A DNA stretch of 64,000 nt from Vespula vulgaris (GCF_905475345.1 NC_066588.1:12011473-12075472); one strand, 5' to 3'; positions 36,739 to 49,455 are shown, numbered from the stretch's first letter. Notes: generated by a model not told the origin, from the sequence alone. Made by a program: numbers and translations.

Positions 36739-38910
36739 ATGAAGGTAATAGCGTTCTCTCTACTGTACATTGTGGCTTCTACCACAGCCTTTTCGGTAAG
36801 ATTTTATAATAATGAAAAAATAATTATCGAATGTTTTATTGATTGTCTATAAGAAGGCTCTCTTAAAATTATAATTAATATTACAGATAAATTCTTCTTT
36901 TAAAACGAGTGCAGCATTAAAAGGAGGTTCTATCATAAGCAAGATTCCAAGTCCAGGAATAATTGGAGCTATTGGAGTATCACAATCAGGAGGTAATACA
37001 GAAATAAAATAAAGAGAAGGTTTTTAAAAATAAATGCGGCTGCAAAAACAAATTTTACTGCTTAGGCGCAGCGGCAGGGCTAAGTTCTAATGCAGGATCA
37101 AGTGCAGGAGCAGGCGCAGCAGCAGGTGCAGGTGTAGGTGCAGGTGCAGGTGCAGGATCTAATGCAGGATCAGGTCTAGGAGCAGGTTCTAATGCAGGAG
37201 CAGGTTCTAATGCAGGATCAGGTGCAGGAGCAGGTCCTAATGCAGGATCAGGTGCAGCAGCAGGTTCTAATGCAGGATCAAATGTAGGATCAAGCATAGC
37301 AGCAGGCATAGCAGCAGGCGCAGCCGCAGCCGCAGGAGCAGGTTCTAATGCAGGAGCAGGTCCTAATGCAGGATCAAATGCAGGAGCAGGTCCTAATGCA
37401 GGATCAAATTTAGGATCAAGCATAGCAGCAGGCATAGCAGCAGGCGCAGCCGCAGGAGCAGGTTCTAATGCAGGATCAAATGCAGGAGCAGGTTCTAATG
37501 CAGGATCAAATGCAGGAGCAGGTCCTAATGCAGGATCAAATGCAGGAGCAGGTCCTAATGCAGGATCAGCCGCAGGAGCAGGTTCTAATGCAGGATCAGA
37601 TGCAGGAGCAGATCCTAATGCAGGATCAAGTGTAGGATCAGGTATAGCAGCAGGTGAATCAGCAGGCGCAGCCGCAGGTGCAGGAGCAGGTCCTAATGCA
37701 GGATCAGCTGTAGGAGCAGGTGAATCAGCAGGCGCAGCCGCAGGTGCAGGAGCAGGTCCTAATGCAGGATCAGCTGTAGGAGCAGGTGAATCAGCAGGCG
37801 CAGCCGCAGGTGCAGGAGCAGGTCCTAATGCAGGATCAGCTGTAGGAGCAGGTGAATCAGCAGCCGCAGGTGCAGGTTCTAATGCAGGATCAGGTGTAGG
37901 AGAAGAAGGCGCAGAAGAACCTAGCTCTGAACAACCGACCGAAGCACCTAGCAGTTCTGAACAATCCAGTGAAGCACCTAGCAGCTCTGAACAACCATGT
38001 GAAGAACCTAGCAGCTCTGAACAACCAAGCGAAGCACCTAGCAGTTCTGAACAACCAAGTGAAGCACCTAGCAGCTCTGAACAACCATGTGAAGAACCTA
38101 GCAGCTCTGAACAACCAAGCGAAGCACCTAGCAGTTCTGAACAACCAAGTGAAGCACCTAGCAGCTCTGAACAACCGAGCTCTGCCTCACCAAGTGGATC
38201 GGGTGTCGGTGCAGGAGTAGGTGCAGGAGTAGGTGCAGGAGTAGGTGCAGGAGCAGGCTCAGGAGCAGGCGCAGGAGCAGGCGCAGGCGCAGGAGTAGGT
38301 GCAGGAGTAGGTTCAGGAGCAGGTGCAGGAGCAGGTGCAGGCGCAGGAGTAGGTGCAGGAGCAGGTCCAGGAGCAGGCGCAGGAGCAGGCGCAGGCGCAG
38401 GAGTAGGTGCAGGAGTAGGTTCAGAAGAACCTAGCTCTGAACAACCGACCGAAGCACCTAGCAGTTCTGAACAACCGACCGAAGCACCTAGCAGTTCTGA
38501 ACAACCAAGTGAAGCACCTAGCAGCTCTGAACAACCATGTGAAGAACCTAGCAGCTCTGAACAACCAAGCGAAGCACCTAGCAGTTCTGAACAACCAAGT
38601 GAAGCACCTAGCAGCTCTGAACAACCATGTGAAGATCCTAGCAGCTCTGAACAACCAAGTGAAGCACCTAGCAGCTCTGAACAACCGAGCTCTGCCTCAC
38701 CAAGTGGGTCGGGTGTCGGTGCAGGAGTAGGTGCAGGAGTAGGTGCAGGAGTAGGTGCAGGAGCAGGCTCAGGAGCAGGTGCAGGAGCAGGCGCAGGCGC
38801 AGGAGTAGGTGCAGGAGTAGGTGCAGGAGTAGGTGCAGGAGCAGGCTCAGGAGCAGGCGCAGGAGCAGGCGCAGGCGCAGGAGTAGGTGCAGGAGTAGGT
38901 TTAGGAGCAG

Positions 38911-38941
<31 letters not shown>

Positions 38942-38988
38942 CGCAGGAGTAGGTGCAGGAGTAGGTGTAGGAGTAGGTGCAGGAGTAG

Positions 38989-39020
<32 letters not shown>

Positions 39021-39284
39021 TTACATGTAGGAGTAGGTGCAGGAGCAGGTGCAGGAGCAGGCGCAGGCGCAGGCGCAGGCGCAGGCGCAGGATTACATGT
39101 AGGAGTAGGTGCAGGATTAGGTGCAGGAGTAGGTGCAGGATTAGGTGTAGGAGTCGGCGCAGGAGTAGGTGGAAAAGTAGGTGCAGGAGTAGGCGCAGGA
39201 TTAGGTGGAAAAGTGGCTGCAGGAATATCAAATCTAGCTGCAAGAATAAATGGAGGAGCAGGAGGTCGTATAAGAGTATTTTAA
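36739..39284 (+). CDS. Secreted Gly-Ala silk-like protein with SSSEQP repeats (3 exons, 793 aa)
   Basis: Exons read by eye are 36739..36795, 36887..36992 and 37066..39284. Both introns (91 and 73 bp) are GT..AG, with phases 0 and 1, and the frame stays open to TAA. Exon 1 is a signal peptide (MKVIAFSLLYIVASTTAFS). Exon 2 (aa 20-55) is a short hydrophobic segment containing SKIPSPGIIGAIGV. Exon 3 holds, in order: Ala/Gly/Asn/Ser repeats such as SNAGSGAGAGPNAGS (aa 56 to about 339); nine ten-residue units PSSSEQPxEx (from aa 340); a GAGVGAG block; a second nine-unit block (from aa 510); a longer GAGVGAG block with two LHV interruptions; and a non-repetitive basic C-terminus ending GGRIRVF. Glycine uses almost only GGA/GGT/GGC, and alanine mostly GCA. 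An in-frame ATG at 36643 lies upstream of the TATA box, so 36739 is preferred. Signal peptide plus GA repeats suggests a silk-like or glandular structural protein. It is not a coiled-coil fibroin of the bee type. A Gly/Ala-rich cuticular protein is an alternative. Exact family not recognised. Confidence 0.85.
37653..37918 (+). repeat. 66-bp coding tandem repeat (GESAGAAAGAGAGPNAGSAVGA)
   Basis: Inside exon 3, GGTGAATCAGCAGG recurs at 37653, 37719, 37785 and 37851, exactly 66 bases (22 codons) apart. The first three units are nearly identical and the fourth is shortened. Near identity at the DNA level points to recent expansion or homogenisation by unequal crossing over. Confidence 0.85.
37920..38719 (+). 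repeat. 510-bp duplicated module: PSSSEQP block plus GAGVGAG block
   Basis: Two copies of a Ser-Glu-Gln-Pro block start at 37920 and 38430, exactly 510 bases (170 codons) apart. Each block has nine units of 10 (first unit 9) residues, opening with PSSEQPTEA and closing with PSSSEQPSSASPSGSG. A GAGVGAG block follows each. Cysteine occurs only in the PSSSEQPCEE or PSSSEQPCED units, two per block and 30 residues apart. This gives a 90-bp higher-order repeat within the 30-bp repeat. Confidence 0.85.
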
Positions 39285-39496
39285 CCAGTTATTCTACCTA
39301 CCATAGCATCTGTTTATGGTCTATCACCAAACTACGTTTGCCACTGATTTATCGAATTACGAGAAATTATTTAATTCTATTCAATGTTGTTTTAAAAAAC
39401 CAACAATTTAAATATGAAAAATGTAATTATAATTATAATTATTTGAAATATAGTTAGTGAGCAAAAAAGAAATCGTAAATTTCTTCCACAGCATCA

Positions 39497-39502
39497 AATA
39501 AA
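39497..39502 (+). terminator. Polyadenylation signal AATAAA of the silk-like gene
   Basis: AATAAA lies about 213 bases after the TAA stop, in an AT-rich 3' region with a TTTATTG-rich stretch just downstream. It is the first canonical hexamer seen after the stop codon. The exact cleavage site cannot be determined from sequence alone. Confidence 0.45.
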
Positions 39503-42500
39503 ATAAGTTTATTGCAACAAAAAAATTCCATAGGAAAAAATCAAAGTAGCCGAAATTTCATAATACATATATTTAAAAATATTGGTATATACAAAAGTTT
39601 CGTTTGCGAAGATTCCGTTTGCAAAAGAAAAAAAATTTGCTAGGTGGTTGAATCCAACACTGGAGGAAGATCTTCCAGAAAAGTTCGACTATCGCGTAAG
39701 AATCCGAGAATCTGGAAGTGCGAGCATGTGTAGGGAGATCTTGAGCGATTTCATCCTGAAATCATCCCCTTGTATAATATTTCCCTCACACCATTGGCTT
39801 TCTTCATTCATTTTGTACGGGGTTCTCACAGTTGAAGTCTCCTTCGCAAAGTTTCGCGAGACTTCAACCAAAGCAAAAGACGCCCATCGAGCCGAACTCT
39901 CAACTATTCCTCAGATCTTCCATGTCGACAGAAGCAAACCATTTATTCGCTTCGACGATGCACCAACCTAGGAAAAGTGAAGGAAGGAACTCCCTTATAC
40001 GTAACAGCGAAGAAAGCGAACCTTTTTCTCCATCTCATCGTTCTCATCCTCGTCGTGCTTTTCGCTAGCTTCGCGCTTGGAATTCAGCCAATTCGTGCGA
40101 GAGTGCTCATGCTTTTTCACGAAGAAGCTATTTATCCAGGCGTTCGTTAAGCGACGAAAGAAACCATTCTGGCTTTATCCCGTGACAACTTCGACTACCA
40201 GGCACCGACGATTCATACTTTCATTATTCTACGTCTAGACACGCGAGATTCCATCGACTGAATCTCGTTTCTCGAATCAAATGAAAATCATTCCATCTCA
40301 ACATAAAACCAGTGGTGAGCTCCCGAAAAAATCGAAAGCATTGATAACGATCTTCATAACGATGTTAACAATCGATTTTATTTTTTGAAAATCTAACCTC
40401 CGATGTTCCTCCGTTCAATTTTTACATGAATAGAACTGTTTCATTTCTATTCGTGTTATCGATTGATACTGAATGGTGACGAAGCGTAACATGATTAGAA
40501 TGGAAGAAAGTATTCACACGGTTTTTCGCTTTTTTCAGTCGGAAAACTAATTACATCGTTTACGCTCGCAAGTAAACGCTCGATTAAAAGCAAGTACAAC
40601 TACACCACTTTACCAATACATTGTTCCGGGCACAGATAATTTTATTTGAAGATGGTGTAGAGTCTCCAAGGATAGACGAGCCTTTTTTGCTTTTTTTCTC
40701 TCTTTTTCTTAACACATTACGGATCAATAGTTTCTTTGCTAGCTTTACCCAGTGGCCACTCATGTTTTCGATGAATGACTAAAAAAATAGCTTTTACATA
40801 ATTTTTAAAGCTACGCTTTAAAATTAAATACTCATTGCATTCTTGAAGTTATTTATTACATATTCTTATATTACAAGGCTAATATATTTTTAACGCAAAT
40901 ACGGGAATTCTCGTGATTGGCCACAAGCTCTAAAATAGAAGACAGAAGAATTCTCGTGATCCGTTCGCAATATATTAAAATCGATATTTTAATACTAATA
41001 TCACGTATGTTATCGATATCATCCATTACGATCCCTGATTAAAATCTCTCTTTGATTTGGATACTACAAGTGTAAAAAAAAAAAAAAAAAAAAAACAGAA
41101 AAAAACCATTTCTTTTCAGAGCAAGTAGTTATAAGCGTCACGTGTTCAGTCTTTTAACAAACTATTACTTTCATTCGGGATTTCTCTCATTTAATTCAAC
41201 ATATGACACAAAAGGGATCCCTAGCGATCGTTCAAGACGAGAAAGTGAGAAACAGAGAGAAAGAGAGAAAGAGAGAGAGAGAGAGAGAAATAGAGTAGGC
41301 ACGTGCGTGATTGGCAGAAATTCATTTCGAGCGATTTACATGCCGCGCGGAAATTGCGTGTCTGCGGTACGCGCGTACTGCTCCGCGAGGTCCTTTGTTT
41401 AGATGGCAACGTTTGTCATAGGCACTCTCTCACTTCGTACGTGCTACCAAAGGGTGTAGGTGAGCGTGTAGGTCGTCTTCGTCGTCATAGGAAAGCAGAC
41501 GCAAGGGTGGCTCCTAAGGTTTCTACCATGCAATATTGGGCACAGATGCAGACTACCGAGATTGCCGACAGCCTTGATAATATCTCGAAGACGCCTTAGA
41601 CGCACCGCTTACGCGACTGGTGCCATGGACACTCTTTCGCACCCTTTTATACCTAAGAAGAACGAATTCGTCTCAACGAATCGACGAACCCACTGTGAAT
41701 CCTTCTTTCTTTTCCTGTTTTTTTTTTTTTAGGGGAATTCATTATTTTTCAATTTTGATAAGAGTCCTTTTTGCTTCTCGACTTAATGTCCCTGATTGTT
41801 TTCAATTACGAGATGATCAGCGAGAATCTGATTTATTCATTGATCATCGTTGAAAAGTAAACTTCGAAGATAAATGTTACTTCGATGATCATGACTTCGT
41901 CGACTAGTTTGTAATTTTCTTTGAGAATTGTTCAAGCATGTTGTAAATTCTAGAAAAGCCAAATTTCTTCCTGTTCTATTCGTATTATTATTACAATCTG
42001 TTTTAATTTCATCGATTGGATACATCAGATAACAATTTCATAAATAACTTATGAAAAATTAGAAATCCGATCGACGAATTTTTTGATCCCATTGGAGTCT
42101 CTTTCGTGCAGACCAATTTCCATATACGATTTAAGTATACATTTTTTTATCGACGGGATGGCTCAGTTGCATCATTGCACCGATCCCTCCGTTTCTCAAT
42201 CTCTGGACATGCACATCAGCAGAGTCTGATATTTGCCTATCAAACAAACTTTATAACGAGATGAACGCGTGCAGCCTGTTGACGGAAAATATTGGACGTT
42301 CGTAAGCCCCGGCATTGTATTCAACAAAAGATCGACCAGTTTGTTCGCTTTTCAATGGACGGACGTTCCTCTCCTGTCCTTTCTCTTCTTGCAAGGGAAG
42401 TCCTGGTTAGGACTATTTCGAACCCCTATCTCGTTCGACGAGCTCGTGTGCGCACACGCACAATCTTCTGCATTGAATAAACCAATTCGAATGATATTGG

Positions 42501-43070
42501 ATGCTTCTGACACCGATTCAGGAAATATCAATTTAATGGTTATAAATTTGACGCCTCCTATGAAACGTATTCCTCTCTTTTTCTAGCCAATCCCTTTTCT
42601 CTCTTTCCTATCTCTCTTTCTATCTCTTTCTCTCTCTCTTTCTCGTTACTTATCGTTTTCTCTTGTAACAGACAAACGTAAATCCCACCCGTCGAGAGGA
42701 GCTCGGAAGGTCCTTTGAGAGTCTTCTTTTCTGGACAAGTACATCTTCGTGTATATCCTAACGATCGTGTCTAGATCCCTCGTGAGTGCCCTTGCATTGT
42801 ATCCTCATAGGAAGCCTCAACATCGCGACGATCAGAATTTTCTTGTCGTAGACAACCGAAGAAATTGTTAGCGATGTTAAGCTCGATTTCGGACAATTAA
42901 ATTTGATTGGTTGCTCTTGCTAGTGTCTTTTTTGTTCTAAATGAGTGGTGACAATTGTTTGAGGATGTCTAAAGATTATTTCCTAAATAGTTAATGAGAA
43001 TGAGGAAATATTTAGATAAAAATATAAGTTGAGAGGATTGACCAAAGTGTGTATGTGTATGTGTGTGCAT

Positions 43071-43110
<40 letters not shown>

Positions 43111-43428
43111 ATATACCTAGCTATGTGTTCGATCGTTCGAGTTAGAAATGCAAATTAATCGGGAAATCGTAATCGCGGAGCTATCTATTTGGAGTCGGGG
43201 GTTATCCTTCTCGCCGGGATAACATCGAACACTGAAGCCGGTGGTCCCGTAATGGGATAGCCTCCAACGCAATACACCCTTCACTGAAGCGGAAGAGAAA
43301 CAGGAGAACGGCATTATCGGCGAAGCCGTTGCCTGGAAATCCCGGCAAGAAGCATCGGTGCTCATCATCAGTGTGCGGTGCACCGTCATTGCGGCCTCGG
43401 ACCATCAGTTATAGGAAGGTAGATAGCT
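39503..43428. other. No gene established: unique sequence downstream of the silk-like gene
   Basis: From about 39590 to 40290 the DNA is GC-richer and non-repetitive, with a 129-codon + ORF (39582..39971) lacking recognisable domains. A poly-A run lies at 41074, a GA tract at 41250, and a CT tract at 42600. At 43100..43400 there is another unique patch with overlapping ORFs on the minus strand. Confidence 0.35.
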
Positions 43429-43474
43429 AGCTAGCTAGCTAGGTAGATACATAGATAGATAGATATTTAGATAG

Positions 43475-43505
<31 letters not shown>

Positions 43506-43673
43506 GATAGACAGAGATAGAGAGAGAGAAAGAGAGAGAGAGAGAAAAGATAAAAGAAGACAGACAAATAGATAAACAGAGGGAGAAAGAGAGTGAGAAA
43601 AGGCAAAGACAAAAAAACAGACAAGATAAATAAAGGGAGAAAGAGAGACAGAAAGAGAGAAAAAGAGAGAGAT

Positions 43674-43714
<41 letters not shown>
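43429..43714. repeat. Compound GCTA/GATA/GA microsatellite
   Basis: AGCT repeats (43429..43441), GATA repeats (about 43445..43512) and GA-rich sequence to 43714. It is the largest low-complexity block outside the coding repeats and has purines on the + strand. Confidence 0.9.
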
Positions 43715-43717
<3 letters not shown>

Positions 43718-46700
43718 GATCTGTTTCTTGTGAACGGTTACAACGTTCAGGTTGTCCAAAGCCCAAAACCCAATTATCCGATTGCGCTATCCAATTCTGA
43801 AGTACCATCGATACAACCAATAGTATCATCGACTTCGGAGGAGGCACTAGTTTCCTTCATCATCGACGTATCGACGTACTCTGCTAGAATCGATCGTCAT
43901 TGATGACCTTCTCTTGATTTCTCTTTGATTCTCATTGAATTTCCTGCGATCGTGTGAGCACTATTTGATGCTACCGCTGATATGGGTTGTCCTCCTGTTT
44001 AATCGCTAAGTTTTCACGAGCTCGATCTAGTTAACAATGAGTGAGCGAGCCAGTGACTGACAGAGAGATAGACAGAGACAGACAGAGATAGAGACAGAGA
44101 GAAAGAGAGACAGAGAAAGAGAGAAGGGGGTTTTCAGTCTACATTGGAGGATTTAGGCGTGTGATCCTTGATGAAGAGGCCATTCCGGCAGGACGATCGT
44201 AACCACCGTGCAGGGATCGGACATTAGGGATAGTCGGTGCTCCGTTAGACGGCTTACGAGGCAGTTACCAGGCCGTTACCATGTCGAGGGTACTACTTGT
44301 CTCGAGAGGCCACCGCTTTCGAAGCTATCTGCTCCCAACTGTCTAGAAACAAAGGATCGAACCTACACGAATCACTTCTATCCGCTCTATCAATCGCTTG
44401 GATAACCTTCGACGCATCGATATTTCCATTGTTTTGTGATATTCCATTCGTATACAGACTTCAAACGAATATGATCTAAAGCTTGGCGAACGGTATAGGC
44501 TTCACTTGATTGAATTCATTTGAATTAAATTGCTACATCGTTTTTCCAATGTCGAATCGATTCATTTTTGGAACACATTGATCAAGCGTTCTTTTACCTT
44601 TTGTATTGAGACAAATAAACGAAGACTTTAATAGTTTTAAAATGCTATTAACATTTATCATACACGTTCGAGCAACGAAAAGGACAAAGTGACAATGGAG
44701 AAAATAGAGTTTCTATATTCGACGTGTGAACGCTGCTGATATATTGATGCTTTCGAATAGAAACGTTTTATTATGTTTTGATGCAAGAGAGCTTCCTGAG
44801 GAAGTAGAATGCGCAAAGTACGAGAAAGAGAGAGAAAGAGAGAGAGAGAGAGGCAGAGAAAAGGGGGAGAGAGACAAAGAAAGAAGATGAAAGAGGCGCT
44901 TCTCTACCTCTCTTCTATGTTTAAATCCATACAAGCGCTGCAATTTGTAGATAAAACGGGGCTAGAACATCCAAGGCTGCTAAATGCAGCTTCTCGGACG
45001 GTCTCGAGGTCCTGGACGACTAGAGAACCACTTAAATCACGAGTAATCATTTCTGACCACTCGCAGTCCGAAAGGGCAAGGAGAGGATCAGATGGATGCC
45101 AGTTTACAGCGGGCAGCCACCTCTGTCTTCTCCGTACTCTTACTTTTTCTTTTCGGTAAACGACTTTAGTTTCTGTTTTTCTTTCATTTCATCTTACCTC
45201 GAATCGATATTACGTGTCGGGTCAATTCGAAGAATGTGAAATTTCATTCTATAAACGATTATAACCAAAAGTCTTCCCGTTTAATAAAATTGTTAGATAA
45301 TAATATAATATAATGTTAGTAAGTAATCTTAATTAAAAATTTTAACAAATAAATCAAGAAGAAGGATAATAAACTTACAGTCAATCAATTTGTTCCCGAT
45401 AGTTAATTCGATTAAGATTGTATTTATTAATTGTATCAAGTATCGAGAATAATTTAATCCATCTAATTTCATTTATAGAACGAGGTATGTGTCTGTCGAT
45501 TTTATTTCTTATTAATATAACGAAGTTAGGACGATGGAAATAAAGAACGATAAAATTTCGGAAGCAAAAGCCGAATTGGCACACGCAGAGAGAATTCTCG
45601 AAAATTTAACGGATTCGATCGAATCTCAATCAAGAATATGTATTTCGAGCGTCGAAAGCAGCCGCCGCAGCTTTCGTCGAAAAATCAAAAACACGTGCAC
45701 GTATCGGTGCGCGCTCTCGTCCGATCAAAGTACATAAGCCAAAAGCGGAGAACCGAAGTGGGCCAGAGCGAGAGCGAATCCTCGTTCGGTCGAACGATGC
45801 ATTTCGCCGACAAAAATTTACCCGGATATTGGCTGCCATGCTTTTTGCAAATATCGGCACGAATCGCGTTTGGTTTTCCCTAACGCGCGATATACTATCA
45901 AAAATCTATAAAGCTATATTCCTGTATCCGTAGATACATATTTACAGAGTATAGACATACAAAGTATTATATTTAACCAGAAAGATTAAAATATCGATTA
46001 TATACGCAAATAAAAGTGGAATATTTCTCAATAAATAATCGTATTGTATAAAACAACAAAACCTTATGAAAACCTTATGAATAAGAAAACAACAATTCTT
46101 TTCTCTAAGATTACCTCGTGGGAATCGTCTTATTCATTTACCAATAACAAAGATATTGTTCCGTATTTTCAATTAAACCTTCCGGATACTTTGTAATATC
46201 GATAACACTATGTTGACTTTAAAATATCCGAATACAGCGCATGAAAAGTGGTCGGATGTTACGTTTCCGTAGATAGAAAAAAGATGTAAACAATAAAACA
46301 TTGTTTGTTAAAAAACGATAGTCATGAGGGTATCTCCGTTGTATCCACGAAACGAGTTTCGATTCGCGAAATGCGCTCTCCGGCGTACAAACGCGAACGA
46401 TAACGGGATGCTGCCTTTCTATCTATGTATATATATATGTGTGTGTGTGTGCGTTTGTGTGTGTGTTTGTGTGTGTGTTCGTTATACGATCGATGTCATT
46501 TGCCTAGGGAATTACAGCCCTCTGTCACACTGACTAATCTACTTCGTTACACGCGACAACGTAACTCTGTCACGGCTACCGACAGCCTCCACCCTCTTTT
46601 ACCTTTTCACCCCTTCTTGCACCATTCGGCTCTGTATTTTTTTTCTTTCTCTCTATTTCTATCTTTCTCGTTCTCATCGTCACTGCTCTCCGTCCATTTC

Positions 46701-48182
46701 AGTCCCTTTTTTTTTTTCAAGGGAAAGGAGCAAAGGAGGAAGGCGAGGTGGACGGGGTTGAAAGGGAAATCGATGGATTTACAGATCAAAATGCTTCTTC
46801 TGAGTTTGCTCTTTCGTATTATTCCACGTGAGAGGTAAGATTTTTCGTTTTCAGGAATGAAGGAAAATATGAAGGATGTAACGAGAACGGGCCGCGTTAC
46901 TTACTATTTTCTCGTATTTCCACGAAAATACAAAGATGGGTCATATGTATGTATGTTTGTACGTATGTGTGTACATGTAACCCCTATACCTGTGCATACA
47001 GAGATCGTTTCGAGAAAACTGCAAGATAGAAAAGACGAAACTTTATTTTCCGAAGCAGCAACGCTATGACGAAGGATTCGCGGTGTTGGATTTCGAAGGT
47101 TCCTTGAGGGATGAGAACAATCCGATTGAAAGTACGATTAATCTTTTCTGGCTACGGTTTCTTTTGTAAGTTTCAGAAATCGGAAAAAGTAAGAGCGTGA
47201 GACTTGAGACGGCATGATATTTTGTTGCTCGTAGAAATATGAGAAACTCAATTACGCCGTTTTTTTTTTTTTGTTATTAAAGAAACTTTTCAACGACGAT
47301 GTTAAGGAATTTAAAAGTCCTAGATTTATTTATCTTCTTATATATTTGTGATGTGTGATTTATAAAAATCTAGAATGATTCTTATACTTTATTACGATTG
47401 ACAAAATCGATTACGTGATTAGCAACAAAAGTAAGTACTTATTATAATCTTATTAATTAGTTGTAACAACGGTGTAGCTTCATTTAAGTTTGAATAATAT
47501 TACATCATTGATAAAAATTCGTTTTATTCTTAAAATTTTTCGTAACTTTCTTTTCAACGCGTATCTTATCCTCCTATTCCAAATTGCACTGTTTGGTACT
47601 ACTCTTATTTTCGGGAACGTATCTTCAAGGCCGTCGGCTAAATCTTCACATCTTCGTTCTGCTTGGAGCACTTTCTTACTTTCATAGAACTGTCTTTTAT
47701 CCGCGAACTTACCATAGTTTGTCAAAAGACAAAACTTCGAAGTAGATCATATCTAGATCGAGAAATCTACTTCCTTGTCTGTTATAGAACGTCGTATAAA
47801 AAGTTCGAACAAGAAAAGTGAATGGAGTTACATACGGTGATTATTTTTTTCTGGGGGTTTTCATTCACCACTTAATTTCACTTTTTATAATTACCATAAA
47901 TAACGAAGAATCGGTTAAACAAAAATTGATACGTGAATATCGAAAGAACATTTTCGTATAGGTACTCTTTTTAAAGTTTGAATAAAACGCAGTAATCTTA
48001 AGAAAAATAAACGAAATATGCTATATATAATGAAGTAACAATTTTAATAGTGAATTAGCAAAAAGATACAAACTATGTTCGAGTGAATGAATCGTTGAAA
48101 TTGGCTACATAATCGAATACTTGGCCGTGTAATTAATATTTGTCGATAATTGGGAGATAAGTCGAAATATTTCAGAATGCAT

Positions 48183-48184
<2 letters not shown>

Positions 48185-48235
<51 letters not shown>

Positions 48236-48300
48236 CGAATAAATAATTATCATGTTACAAAGAAAGAGATAGCGAGAGAGAAAGAGAGAGAGAGAAGAAT
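48185..48300. repeat. GA tracts
   Basis: (GA)n at 48187..48235 and a second, imperfect run at 48263..48296. Confidence 0.85.
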
Positions 48301-49137
48301 ATTGGCTACCACATTTAAACCCCTTGTTTTTCATACAACGAACAAAACGATCTGCATTACCACGAATGGCTACGTCGAGACTGCTCTCTTCGTTTTGTTA
48401 GATTTTTTTACATTGAGCTAAAGTTTTCAATGAACACTTAACTTCGATGAAACTAAAATTTGAACTATCGTCGTCGTCGTCTTCGACGTCGCAGCGCCCT
48501 TTATTATACGCTCTATAAATCGCGAGTCTCTTTCTTTTGCTCTCTTTTTCTCTCTCCTTCTCTCTTTTTCTCTCTTTCTCACTCGTTCCCGTCAAAATTG
48601 GAAGCGCCGACGGAACTTGGGAAGCCGATTAATCAAGGAGATTGAAGGTACCTAGTAATTACAAGTCTTCAGAGAGTCAATGGAATGAAAAGAAAGCGGT
48701 TTTACTACTGTCGGATTATCACTCATCGTTATTTTATTTTGTCGTCATCTTAGAGAGGACTCTAATAATCGTCTAATATTGATTTTAATTCAATCTTTTC
48801 TCTTTCCATTTCTTCTCTCTTTCTATCACAATAGAATAATAATAATAAAATGAACGACGATGATATTGCGTTTTGTTAATGACTGTCTTTACTTACACGT
48901 AGAATTATCTCGAATATAATAGATCGAAAGAACTATCGAATCTCGAATGATCCAGTAATAATCTAAATAATAAATTGATAATTTATCGAATAAAATAAGG
49001 TGAGAGGGCGAAAGATAGGGAGTATTGTTATTTGTTAAACGTTAATAGTATCTACATATTAATTAACGTTGTTCGTCGAGAGATTGACTTATCTATCCTT
49101 TTGCTTTCTCGTTTCTGCTAATTCTATTTCTCTTTCT

Positions 49138-49138
<1 letters not shown>

Positions 49139-49182
<44 letters not shown>

Positions 49183-49412
49183 TCGCGCACGAATAATCCC
49201 AAATTCACACGCTCTTTAACCGGCCACCCGCAACTTCCACCGAGCATATATTTCGTTCGATTGCGTTTCCACGTTTCGGAAAGGCTTTCAAACTCGCTCG
49301 AACGACCATTCCTGATAAAAACTTAAATACGAAGCGATAATTAGAATCGGATTCAATCGGAAATTCGTTCTCTGCCGGTATAAACACTTTTATGAAACAT
49401 AAAGTAGTCTAC

Positions 49413-49455
<43 letters not shown>

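Noticed and set aside
37055..37435. Pro/Ala-rich minus-strand ORF (LDPALGPAPA)
   Set aside because: Antisense shadow of the GA repeat exon; no promoter, signal peptide or splice support on that strand.
37890..38684. Minus-strand ORFs with FRAARCFTWL repeats and + strand ORFs with LAALNNQ repeats
   Set aside because: Out-of-frame readings of the SSSEQP repeats; the frame from 37066 runs through both blocks without a stop.
38668..39243. 191-codon Leu/His-rich minus-strand ORF
   Set aside because: Antisense reading of the GAGVGAG repeats.
39582..39971. 129-codon + ORF downstream of the silk-like gene
   Set aside because: It begins in the AT-rich region beyond the poly-A signal and has no recognised domain. 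Overlapping ORFs occur in other frames; kept only as part of a unique region.
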